Positions 1-7,701 are shown, numbered from the stretch's first letter. The stretch: 11,560 nucleotides of DNA from Anaerolineae bacterium (GCA_029933115.1 JAOZOT010000075.1:1-11560); one strand, 5' to 3'. A program made the numbers and translations. The notes: generated by a model from the letters alone, not told the origin.

Positions 1-161
1 CAGGTCTCGCACCTGCCCAATCTCCCGCAGGTGGCGGCCCCCGGAGGGTCATTGCTCAAGCCTGCTGCAAGCAGGCTAACGAGGTGCTTTCGGCGAAAGC
101 CCGACGCTAAAGCCGTCGGGCTGAAAGGGCAAAGCCCTGCGGGCTGCTTTCAGGCGCCGGC
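1..161. repeat. Cluster of intergenic palindromes
   Basis: No gene is supported here; the stretch holds a series of inverted repeats. CACCTGC (10-16) pairs with GCAGGTG (27-33). A stem of 8 bp joins 59-66 to 70-77 with a 3-nt loop. A stem of 9 bp joins 98-106 to 114-122 around a CTAAAGC loop. AGGGC (126-130) pairs with GCCCT (134-138), and CTGAAAG (121-127) could alternatively pair with CTTTCAG (147-153). Such densely packed, GC-rich palindromes between genes resemble dispersed REP-like elements; that resemblance is an inference. Plus-strand frame 1 stays open from the window edge to a TGA at 169-171, but its composition follows the palindromes, so a gene end there is not credible without the upstream sequence. 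Confidence 0.6.
94..122 (-). terminator. Possible intrinsic terminator of the transport operon
   Basis: Read on the minus strand, about 40 nt beyond the TAG stop of the permease fusion gene, a 9-bp GC-rich stem (122-114 with 106-98) closes a 7-nt loop and is followed by only a short T stretch (TTT then CG). The stem is strong but the U-tract is poor. It may therefore be a weak terminator, a 3'-end stabiliser, or simply one copy of a dispersed palindrome. Confidence 0.4.
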
Positions 162-3100
162 CTACTGACTCCTTGAGCGGGTGACAGGCAGCACCACCAC
201 CTCCAGTGTCGTTGGCCTGTCCAGCCGTCTGCTCAACGCCTCGGCCAGATTGTCAACCGCCGCCTGGTCGAAAGGCTGATCTGAGCGCACGGTAGCGATC
301 ACGACCAATCCGTCTTTTTCTTTCCGATACTCGAACTCGACCAATTCTCCCCCTTGGCTTGTTATCTGCGCTTTCAACACCCTTTGCACGGCCTGCCGTG
401 CTGCCGTGTCTCGCACAATGCCGCTCATGATGACTGCCAGGGGGATAGCAATCACCAGCAGCAGGAGGAAGAAGCCGATTAGCCCGCGCCAGATTTGCCG
501 TTGTGTCTCCGGCCGCCAGATCTGAGGGCGAATGCCCAGCAGCATGAAGACAATCACTCCGGCCAGGCTAATGGCTGCGATGTTGGCTGCAAAGAGCAGG
601 GAGGCCCCGCCTGCCACTCGCGCATCTCCCAACGATAGGCCCAGGCCCACCGCTCCCAGAGGGGGCATCAGTGCAGCGGCGATGGCCACTCCAGGCAGGG
701 CGGCACTTACATCTTTGCGGGCCAGGGCATACGCCCCGGCCATCCCCGAGGCCAAGGCTACGGCCAGATCGAGCAGGGTGGGCTGGGTGCGGGCCATAAT
801 CTCACCGGTCAGCTCTTTGAAAGGCGACAGGACGCCGATGAAAGCGGCGATGATGACTGCCAGTGCTACCCCCTTGAACACCGCCTCGATGGAGAGCCGC
901 ATCAGTCGCACGTCGCCCAGCACTAACCCCAGCGAAAAGGCGAAAATGGGCGACATCAACGGGGCGACCAGCATGGCCCCGATGACCACTGCTCCGCTGT
1001 TGAGAAGCAGGCCCAAAGTGGCGATAATGCACGACAGAACGATCAGCACAAAGTAGTTGACGCCCGGCTGTGCACCACGGCTTATCTCTTCACGCACGTC
1101 CCATTGTTCCTCTAGGGTCAAAGTGGGGAAGAGATTGAACGCCCCTCTTACCAGTTTGCGCACCCAGAACTCGGTCAAGCCGCCATATTCTCTGACTATG
1201 ATTACCGTCTTGGGCACGCGGGCGGCGATTTGTTGCGGGATGCTACCAAAGAGGAATTGATCGAACAGGGTTTCCTCAGATGCTCCCAGTAGCACCAGGT
1301 CGTACCCCGCAGCCTCCTCGACGATTCCCTCTATCACGCTGTCGGCGACAATCACCTTCTGTTCTGGCAGATGGCTGAGCTCCAAACCTTCCAGCATCTG
1401 CGCGATGCGTCGCCGACTTTCCTCTATCTGCTCAGGCGAGCTCTGTCCCGATTGCACGTAGAGCGCGGTCACCTCGGAGCCATAGTTCTCCGATAGCAGC
1501 ATGGCCAGCCGCGCCGCTCTGACAGAGTTGGGACCGCCGGCCATGGGCACCAGGATTTTGCCCACCTGTTCCCACTCGTCTCCTTTGACGACGGTGACAT
1601 CGCAGGGCGCGTCACGGATGACAGCGTCAATTATCGGTCCCATTGAGGCGCCAAAGGAGGGGGTGTAGCCTCGCCAGCCCAGTATAATCAGATTCACGTT
1701 CTCCTCGTGAGCTGTGTCGAGGATGCCCTGGGCCACACTGCGGGCCACGCGGGTCATAGGCTGAATGGCGAACCCTTCTTCGTTCGCCTGGGTCATGGCC
1801 CGCTCCAATAGCGTCCGACTGGCTTGCGCCTGACGGTGACCTGCTTCCAAGGGCACTTGATCGGGCACGACCACGACTTGCAGGGCCAGCACTTCGCCTG
1901 CTTGCTGCTGGGCCAGCACGCCCGCCAGACGCAGCAGCGTGCCGGCCGTGGCCGGGTTGGCAATAGGCACCAACACACGATAGCCCGCTTCGGTCCATTC
2001 TTCAGACGATGGTCTGAAGACGGTGATTCCCTCCTGAGCCCTGATGTGATGACCTCGCGCGTACAGCAGATAGATGATGGTGCCCGCTCCCAGGCAACCG
2101 GCCGCCCAGGCCAGGTGAATCGCTCCCCACAGCAGAGCGATGAGTATGTCTACGGCTATGGTCAGACCGGGCACCCAGGGATGGAAGGGCAAAGCGAAGG
2201 CAGAGGAGGTCGGCTTTGAACGACGGAAGAGGGCCAGGTTGACGCTCATCAGGACCAGCAGGTAAAGCAGGCCGGCCAGCCGACCTAGAAAGTCAACGGG
2301 CAACAGGGTCAGCGGCAATGTGAACAGGGCGGTGAGGGAAATGAGCAGGGCCGGCGTTCTAAAGCGTGGCTGTGTCCACTGCAAGGCGGCCGGCCAGTAG
2401 CCGTCGCTGCTCATGGCATAGGCCTGGCGCACGACCATCATCAATGCCTGGTTGAGGGTAAGGGCCAGGGCCACGATTCCGGCAATCAGGATAAAAGTCT
2501 GCCCGCTTCTCCCGGCCACACTGGCTCCGAGCAGGGCTAGAGGGATCGGAGAACCGGCCAGGGCCTCAGCTCCCACCGCGCCTATAGCTATGGCTACAGT
2601 CGTTGCTCCCAGCGCGGCAGCCAGTATCAGCGTCAGCAGCAGCGCGCGGGGAACGTTGGCTTTCCGCCGACGTATCTCACTCTGGAGGCCGGCTGTGATT
2701 TCCAGCCCTATGAAGGAGACTAGCAGCAGAGGCAGTGCCTTCCTCCAGTTTGGGTGGGGGGTCACATAGTTGGCCGGTTGGATACGAGGCGTGGCCAGCA
2801 GGATGAATCCCAGGAGCACGAGCATCACAAAGATGGCCATCCCTCGGCGCCGGCTCTCGCGGATGCCCAGGGCGTTGTTGATTGCTGACAGGATCACAAG
2901 GCCCGCTGCCCACGGCCAGACAGGGAGCACCAGTCCGAGATAGTCTATCAGCAAAGTAGTCACTTGGACGGCAAAGCCCCGGGCTAGGAGAGCACACACT
3001 CCCAGGCCAGACGTTATGAGCATCCAGCCGGTGATGAAAGCCAGCCAGCCGCCCTGAACTCCGTGGACCAGGGTATAGGCGCCGCCGAGGCGGGGGGCAG

Positions 3101-3317
3101 TTGCAGCGAGCTCGACGTAGCCCAGGACGTTGGCCAGTAGCAGCAGGGCTGCCAACAGATAGGCCACCGGGGTCAGGGGCCCGGCCGTCGTCGCGGCTTC
3201 ACCCATCAGCACAAAGAGCAACAGGGTGAGCATTACCGCCAGGCTGGGGGTGATCGCTCGCCACAGCCCCAGTTTGTGGCTGAAGCGAATTTCGCTCAGA
3301 AAATTCTTCTCTCCCAC
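162..3317 (-). CDS. APC permease - UspA - UspA - DUF389 fusion protein
   Basis: This is a 1051-residue membrane protein made of three family modules. Residues 1-425 are an APC-superfamily permease: many hydrophobic helices and the family-like stretch ELAATAPRLGGAY at 69-81. Residues 445-578 and 585-710 are two universal stress protein (UspA) folds. The first ends with LGWRG then G560, close to the nucleotide-binding pattern G-2x-G-9x-G-(S/T) but with Pro561 in the last place. The second has G678 and GS at 691-692, but Glu681 where the second Gly is expected. Residues about 735-968 are a DUF389 membrane domain, with LGLLLNSGAVVIGAMLVAPL at 768-787. A soluble tail of about 80 residues follows. 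The start is a GTG, the first start codon after the upstream gene's in-frame TAA 15 nt before it; the RBS is weak (AAGAG), so translational coupling to the antiporter gene is likely. The substrate is unknown. The domain calls are secure; a role in nucleotide-sensing control of transport is inference. Confidence 0.9.
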   Translation of the reverse strand: MGEKNFLSEIRFSHKLGLWRAITPSLAVMLTLLLFVLMGEAATTAGPLTPVAYLLAALLLLANVLGYVELAATAPRLGGAYTLVHGVQGGWLAFITGWMLITSGLGVCALLARGFAVQVTTLLIDYLGLVLPVWPWAAGLVILSAINNALGIRESRRRGMAIFVMLVLLGFILLATPRIQPANYVTPHPNWRKALPLLLVSFIGLEITAGLQSEIRRRKANVPRALLLTLILAAALGATTVAIAIGAVGAEALAGSPIPLALLGASVAGRSGQTFILIAGIVALALTLNQALMMVVRQAYAMSSDGYWPAALQWTQPRFRTPALLISLTALFTLPLTLLPVDFLGRLAGLLYLLVLMSVNLALFRRSKPTSSAFALPFHPWVPGLTIAVDILIALLWGAIHLAWAAGCLGAGTIIYLLYARGHHIRAQEGITVFRPSSEEWTEAGYRVLVPIANPATAGTLLRLAGVLAQQQAGEVLALQVVVVPDQVPLEAGHRQAQASRTLLERAMTQANEEGFAIQPMTRVARSVAQGILDTAHEENVNLIILGWRGYTPSFGASMGPIIDAVIRDAPCDVTVVKGDEWEQVGKILVPMAGGPNSVRAARLAMLLSENYGSEVTALYVQSGQSSPEQIEESRRRIAQMLEGLELSHLPEQKVIVADSVIEGIVEEAAGYDLVLLGASEETLFDQFLFGSIPQQIAARVPKTVIIVREYGGLTEFWVRKLVRGAFNLFPTLTLEEQWDVREEISRGAQPGVNYFVLIVLSCIIATLGLLLNSGAVVIGAMLVAPLMSPIFAFSLGLVLGDVRLMRLSIEAVFKGVALAVIIAAFIGVLSPFKELTGEIMARTQPTLLDLAVALASGMAGAYALARKDVSAALPGVAIAAALMPPLGAVGLGLSLGDARVAGGASLLFAANIAAISLAGVIVFMLLGIRPQIWRPETQRQIWRGLIGFFLLLLVIAIPLAVIMSGIVRDTAARQAVQRVLKAQITSQGGELVEFEYRKEKDGLVVIATVRSDQPFDQAAVDNLAEALSRRLDRPTTLEVVVLPVTRSRSQ

Positions 3318-3332
3318 TGTCTCATCTCTTGT

Positions 3333-4985
3333 TTAATTTGTCCGATTAGACTCTGCGTTTTCTTCCCTCTCGGCTCTCTCTTCTCTGGCCGGAGAGGGCA
3401 GGCTCTCGCCTGTGGTGAGGGTGATTCCCGGCTGGCGGCTGACCCACTCATCAAGGGTCTCTAACCGACGATCCAGGCCCGTCACCAGGTCACGGTAAAC
3501 TTCTTCGGAAATGACTCCCTGGTGCAGCAGGGACAGCAGTGCGCTTTTTTGGGCTCGCAGACATTCGCGGCGTGTGGCCATCAATTCTTCCTGTTGCAGA
3601 TGGGCGTGATTTTGATAAAGGGCTTCGATCTCGGCTGCCAGCCGCTCTCCCTCTAGACGGTATTCGTTGTTGAGAGTCTGCCAGACCAGTGGCGAGAGGA
3701 CGCCATCTTCCTGCAATTCTCTCAGCAACTGCCAGGCTGCCCGCAGAGCCAGAAACTGACCTCTTATGCGTTCGTATTCCAATCTCTCCTTGGCTTTGTG
3801 AACCATGTTCAAGCGTTTCAAAAGAGGGCGCATGGTCAAACCTTGTACCAGTAGGGAGAAAAGAACGTAGCCGAAGGCCATCACTCTCAACACCTCACGG
3901 TTGGGGATGGCTGCTTCCAGGCTGAGGGCCAGAGCCAGGCTGATGGAGCCGCGCAGACCACCCCAGAAGAGGACATGATGCCAACTGGGGGGAATAGAAC
4001 GCACGAAACGGCAGATGAGATGGGTCATGGGGTAGGCAATCACGGCTCGCGCTGTCAGAATAGCGCCGATAGCCCAAAGGATGGGATAAGCGTAGGCTAT
4101 CAGGACAGGCAGGTCAATCTGCAAGCCAAGGAGGAGGAAAATCAACGAGTTGGCGACGAAGGCTATGAATTCCCAGAAGGAAACCAGATTGAGCTTGGTG
4201 GTAGGCGACATCCCGATGCGGGTGCCATAGTTGCCCACTACCAACCCGGCGATGACTACAGCAATGATGCCTGAAATGTGCAGGGCCTCGGCCAGGAAGA
4301 AACTACCATAGGCCAGGACCATAGTCAGCGCTACTTCGACCAGATGGTCGTCAATGGATCTGATCAGGTGTGAGAAGAAATAGCCGACCAGGAGGCCCAG
4401 CAAAGCCCCACCGAAAGTCACCTGGACAAACTGTTGAATACTACCCACCAGACTGAATTGGCCGGTGAGGACGATGGCCATCAGAATCCTGAACAAGACG
4501 ATGGATGTGCCGTCGTTGAAGAGGCTTTCCCCTTCCACAATGATCGAGAGACGCCTGGACACTCCCAGTTCTTTGAAAATGGCCAGCACCGAGATGGGAT
4601 CGGTGGCCGAAATCAGGGAGCCGAAAAGGAGGGCCACCGGCCAGGTCAGGCCGATGCCGAAATGGAGGATACCCCCCACGATGAAAGTGGATAGAAGCAC
4701 ACCGGGGATGGCCAGGAGGACGATGATGCGGATATTGTCCCAGAGGTGGCCAAAGTCCAGGTGAAAAGCGGCCTCGAAGAGAAGAACGGGCAGGAAAATC
4801 TGCAAAATGAGGTGGGGGGTCAACTCAAAAGCCGGCACCAGGGGGGATACAAATAAGCCACCCAGAAGGCCGGTGATGACCAGGGCGATGGTGTAGGGCA
4901 AACGCAGACGCTTGGCGATGATGGCTACCAGTGAGGCGATGAAAAGCAGAGCGACGAACGCAGTCTCAGAGGATAGTTGTTCCAT
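3333..4985 (-). CDS. CPA1 family (NhaP-like) Na+/H+ or K+/H+ antiporter
   Basis: This inner-membrane cation/proton exchanger of 550 residues has about 12 hydrophobic segments and a long soluble C-terminus. Family hallmarks are SATDP at 126-130, EGESLFNDGTSIV at 151-163 with the ion-binding Asn157-Asp158 pair, and FWGGLRGS at 340-347 with the conserved Arg of the core helices. An Asn-Asp pair is typical of electroneutral CPA1 exchangers; the cation cannot be told from sequence. Residues from about 390 onward form a charged helical cytoplasmic region, common in CPA1 proteins and usually regulatory. An upstream in-frame ATG at 5027 would add 14 residues, but it lacks a Shine-Dalgarno sequence and sits in a predicted leader hairpin. 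The ATG at 4985 has AGGAAG 9 nt upstream and is preferred. The gene ends 15 nt before the permease fusion gene, in the same frame, so the two form an operon. Confidence 0.92.
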   Translation of the reverse strand: MEQLSSETAFVALLFIASLVAIIAKRLRLPYTIALVITGLLGGLFVSPLVPAFELTPHLILQIFLPVLLFEAAFHLDFGHLWDNIRIIVLLAIPGVLLSTFIVGGILHFGIGLTWPVALLFGSLISATDPISVLAIFKELGVSRRLSIIVEGESLFNDGTSIVLFRILMAIVLTGQFSLVGSIQQFVQVTFGGALLGLLVGYFFSHLIRSIDDHLVEVALTMVLAYGSFFLAEALHISGIIAVVIAGLVVGNYGTRIGMSPTTKLNLVSFWEFIAFVANSLIFLLLGLQIDLPVLIAYAYPILWAIGAILTARAVIAYPMTHLICRFVRSIPPSWHHVLFWGGLRGSISLALALSLEAAIPNREVLRVMAFGYVLFSLLVQGLTMRPLLKRLNMVHKAKERLEYERIRGQFLALRAAWQLLRELQEDGVLSPLVWQTLNNEYRLEGERLAAEIEALYQNHAHLQQEELMATRRECLRAQKSALLSLLHQGVISEEVYRDLVTGLDRRLETLDEWVSRQPGITLTTGESLPSPAREERAEREENAESNRTN

Positions 4986-5012
4986 AAGCCGAATCTTCCT
5001 GACACTTTCTGT

Positions 5013-5052
5013 GGGGGCAAGTCCCATTCTACTATTGTGGGATCACGCCCCC
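5013..5052 (-). promoter_or_regulatory. Two-tier hairpin in the antiporter leader RNA
   Basis: On the minus strand the leader can fold with an outer 6-bp stem (GGGGGC at 5052-5047 with GCCCCC at 5018-5013) and an inner 5-bp stem (TCCCA at 5042-5038 with TGGGA at 5026-5022) around an 11-nt loop. It lies 27 nt upstream of the antiporter start and 12 nt upstream of its Shine-Dalgarno sequence. It also hides the alternative ATG at 5027. The pairing is read directly from the sequence; a regulatory function is inference, and it matches no riboswitch class that I can recognise. Confidence 0.45.
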
Positions 5053-5100
5053 CTTGAAACCTTCTCCACATTTACAGGCAGGCTTGCCTCCCAAGCACTG

Positions 5101-5129
5101 ATTATACAATAAATTTGGTCTGGAAGCAA
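5101..5129 (-). promoter_or_regulatory. Sigma70-type promoter of the antiporter-permease operon
   Basis: On the minus strand TTGCTT (5129-5124) and a perfect TATAAT (5106-5101) are separated by 17 bp. The -35 matches consensus at three of six positions, the -10 at six of six. Transcription from about 5094 would give a leader of roughly 110 nt before the ATG at 4985, containing the hairpin at 5052-5013. Confidence 0.65.
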
Positions 5130-5146
5130 TATGGGCGGGCGTGCCT

Positions 5147-5175
5147 TTGACAATTGTTCGGAAATGTCGTATGAT
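5147..5175 (+). promoter_or_regulatory. Near-consensus sigma70-type promoter of gyrA
   Basis: TTGACA (5147-5152) and TATGAT (5170-5175) are separated by exactly 17 bp: a perfect -35 and five of six bases in the -10. Initiation near 5182 would leave a short leader of about 24 nt holding AGGAG (5195-5199), 6 nt before the ATG at 5206. Upstream in-frame starts at 5131 and 5164 would lie before the transcript begins, which argues against the longer reading of the gene. Confidence 0.75.
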
Positions 5176-5205
5176 TATCATGTGATGCTTGATGAGGAGC
5201 GAGAA

Positions 5206-7701
5206 ATGGAAATCGGAACGGTACGGTTGGTTGACATTAATACGGAAATGCAAGAAGCGTATCTGGATTACGCCATGAGCGTCATCGTGTCTCGGGCTCT
5301 GCCCGATGTACGCGATGGGCTGAAACCGGTGCATCGTCGCATCCTCTACGCTATGCATGACATGGGGTTGCGGCCCAATGCCCCTTACAAGAAGAGCGCC
5401 CGCCTCGTTGGCGAGGTGCTTGGGAAATATCATCCACATGGGGATCAGGCGGTTTACGAGGCGATGGTGCGCATGGCTCAGGACTTTTCCATGCGCTACA
5501 CTCTCGTTGACGGCCAGGGCAACTTTGGCTCCGTTGATGGCGATTCTCCGGCGGCGATGCGTTACACCGAGGCTCGCCTGGCTCCTATCGCCGAGGAGAT
5601 GCTGGCCGACATCGAGAAAGACACGGTGGATTTCGGCCCCAATTTTGACGGTACCCTCACCGAACCTCTGGTCTTGCCGGCCGCTTTCCCCAACCTGCTG
5701 GTCAATGGCTCCTCGGGGATAGCGGTAGGCATGGCCACCAATATCCCGCCGCACAACCTGGGAGAAGTCTGCGATGCCCTCGTCTACATGATTGACCATT
5801 ACAAGAAACTGGACGACATTTCTACCGCAGACTTGCAGCAGTTCATCAAAGGCCCCGATTTCCCTACCGGGGGCATCATCTACCGTTATGGTGAGGAGGA
5901 TGGGGACGGTGAACAGCCAGACCTTATACATAGTGCTTATGCTATGGGACGGGGGCGGATCACCGTTCAGGCCAGGACCCACATCGAGGAGATGAGTCGC
6001 AGCCGGCACCGCATTGTGGTTACCGAGCTGCCCTATCAAGTCAATAAAAGTCGCCTCATTGAACGCATCGCCGATCTGGTCCGTGATGGACGCATCGAAG
6101 GTATCGCCGACCTGCGGGATGAATCGGACCGGCAGGGTATGCGCTTGGTCATCGAGTTGACGCGGACTGTGGAACCTCGCCAGGTATTGAGTCGCCTCTT
6201 CAAGTTGACCCCTCTGCAAGACACTTTCAGCATTCGCATGTTGGCTCTGGTCAAGGGTGAGCCCCGCCTGTTGCCTCTGAAGCGCGCTTTGCAGTACTAC
6301 ATTGAACATCGCCTGGAGGTCATCGCCCGACGCAGTCGTTACGAGCTGAATAGGGCCCAAGAGCGAGCCCACATCCTGGAGGGTTTGCTGGTAGCCTTGG
6401 CCAACCTCGACGAAGTCATCGCCATAATCCGTCGCTCGCGGAACGTTGATACAGCTCGCGCCAACTTGCGCCGCAGATTCAAGCTCAGCCAGGTGCAGGC
6501 CCAGGCTATCCTGGACATGCCTCTCAGGCGTCTCTCGGCTCTGGAGCGCAAAAAGCTGGAGCAGGAGTACAAGGAGAAGCAAAAGCTCATCAAGTATCTG
6601 CAAGGGTTATTGCGCAGTCCGCGCAAGATGCTGGCCCTGATCAAAGAAGAGTTGCTGGAGTTGAAAGAGAAGTACGGCGATGCACGGCGTACCCAAATCG
6701 TCGAACGGGAGAAGGGGGAGCTGACGGCCCGCGACCTTCTACCCGAGGAAGAGGTGCTCATTTCCATCACCTGGGGTAGGGTCATCAAAAGGGAGTTGGC
6801 CGCCGGGAAGCGCAAAATTGCTCCAAAAGGGCAAGGCAAGAATGCCACCAACTTCCTTTTGCTGGCTAATACCCGCGATGACCTGGCCTTTTTTACCGCC
6901 AGAGGGCGGGCTTGTCTGTTGCCTGTGCACCAGATTCCCGATGTCGAGCAGCGCAGCGCGGGCACCCCGGTGAGTGGCCTGTGGCCGCTGGGGCGAAAGG
7001 AGAAGTTGACGGCCGTAGTAGCTCTGCCAGGGGGCGAGGCGAGAGGGGAGGGGGGCTACCTGGTTCTGGCTACCCGGAAAGGCAAAATCAAACGCATCGC
7101 CCTGACCGATTTTGTGAACGCCGCAGTCAGGGGAGAGATAACAGCCATGAGCGTGGATCACGACGACGAATTGGGATGGGCCCGGCTGACGCGGGGTGGC
7201 CAGGAGCTCATCATAGTCACAAAGAACGGGCAAGCCATCCGCTTTTCCGAAAAGGATGTGCGTCCTATGGGGTTGACGGCGGCGGGAGTGATGGCCATCA
7301 AGCTGGCTGAGGGCGATCAAGTAGTAGCAATGGACTTGGTGAAGTCGAGGGCGCAGCTCGTGGTAGCCACAACCCGTGGATACGCCAAGCGCGTCCCTCT
7401 GGCCGATTTCCCTGTTCAAAAACGCTATGGCAGTGGGGTGATGGCGGCCAAGCTTTCTTCGAGAGTGGGCCAGGTAGCGGCGGCCAGGGTGGTCCACACC
7501 AGAGACAAGGTGGCTTTTGTCTCCGCCAAAGGGGCGCTGAAGGGTCTCACCGTTCAGAGTGTGGAAAAGATGAGCCGCTCCGCTCAAGGGAAAGCGGTAA
7601 TGCAGCTCAAGGAGGGCGACAGTCTGGCGGCTATAGTGGCTCTTGAGGGTAGCCCGGCTGCCGATAAAGAAAGCTCCAAAAGGGGCCGGAAAAAGAGCTG
7701 A
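5206..7701 (+). CDS. gyrA: DNA gyrase/topoisomerase IV subunit A
   Basis: This is the DNA-cleaving A subunit of a type IIA topoisomerase, which acts with an ATPase B subunit not seen here; 831 residues, a normal length. The N-terminal YLDYAMSVIVSRALPDVRDG and KPVHRRILYAM are family signatures, and the catalytic Tyr is residue 120 (codon 5563-5565) in AMRYTEARL. A winged-helix/tower region follows, then a coiled-coil region with QAQAILDMPLRRLSALE, and a C-terminal beta-pinwheel from about residue 515. The ATG at 5206 is chosen because it has AGGAG 6 nt upstream, follows the promoter closely, and gives the MEIG start common in these proteins. Two oddities: the segment matching E. coli Ser83 and Asp87 reads GDQAVYE, so Gln81 and Glu85; and the GyrA box (QRRGGKG in E. 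coli) is replaced by APKGQGK at about 539-545. GyrA versus ParC is therefore uncertain. The tail is basic (KRGRKKS). Confidence 0.93.
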   Translation: MEIGTVRLVDINTEMQEAYLDYAMSVIVSRALPDVRDGLKPVHRRILYAMHDMGLRPNAPYKKSARLVGEVLGKYHPHGDQAVYEAMVRMAQDFSMRYTLVDGQGNFGSVDGDSPAAMRYTEARLAPIAEEMLADIEKDTVDFGPNFDGTLTEPLVLPAAFPNLLVNGSSGIAVGMATNIPPHNLGEVCDALVYMIDHYKKLDDISTADLQQFIKGPDFPTGGIIYRYGEEDGDGEQPDLIHSAYAMGRGRITVQARTHIEEMSRSRHRIVVTELPYQVNKSRLIERIADLVRDGRIEGIADLRDESDRQGMRLVIELTRTVEPRQVLSRLFKLTPLQDTFSIRMLALVKGEPRLLPLKRALQYYIEHRLEVIARRSRYELNRAQERAHILEGLLVALANLDEVIAIIRRSRNVDTARANLRRRFKLSQVQAQAILDMPLRRLSALERKKLEQEYKEKQKLIKYLQGLLRSPRKMLALIKEELLELKEKYGDARRTQIVEREKGELTARDLLPEEEVLISITWGRVIKRELAAGKRKIAPKGQGKNATNFLLLANTRDDLAFFTARGRACLLPVHQIPDVEQRSAGTPVSGLWPLGRKEKLTAVVALPGGEARGEGGYLVLATRKGKIKRIALTDFVNAAVRGEITAMSVDHDDELGWARLTRGGQELIIVTKNGQAIRFSEKDVRPMGLTAAGVMAIKLAEGDQVVAMDLVKSRAQLVVATTRGYAKRVPLADFPVQKRYGSGVMAAKLSSRVGQVAAARVVHTRDKVAFVSAKGALKGLTVQSVEKMSRSAQGKAVMQLKEGDSLAAIVALEGSPAADKESSKRGRKKS

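Noticed and set aside
3340..3420. CTCTC/GAGAGGG-rich stretch at the end of the antiporter gene, as a possible repeat insertion
   Set aside because: It encodes an in-frame charged tail (Glu/Arg-rich) and I could find no second copy in the window, so a repeat origin cannot be supported here.
5013..5052. A known sodium- or magnesium-sensing riboswitch
   Set aside because: The hairpin does not match a conserved consensus that I can recognise; only the pairing can be supported.
5131..5205. Longer N-terminus for the topoisomerase subunit (starts at 5131, 5164 or 5185)
   Set aside because: The TTGACA/TATGAT promoter lies inside this stretch, so 5131 and 5164 would not be in the transcript. The 5206 ATG has a good Shine-Dalgarno sequence, and family similarity begins there.
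5032..6603. A 523-codon open frame on the minus strand opposite gyrA
   Set aside because: It lies antisense to the well-supported topoisomerase gene, has no recognisable domain or membrane pattern, and arises from codon bias of the real gene on the other strand.
6739..7587. A 282-codon minus-strand frame opposite the gyrA C-terminal region
   Set aside because: It is a shadow of the sense gene: no start context, no domain, and composition rich in His and Arg typical of antisense frames in GC-rich genes.
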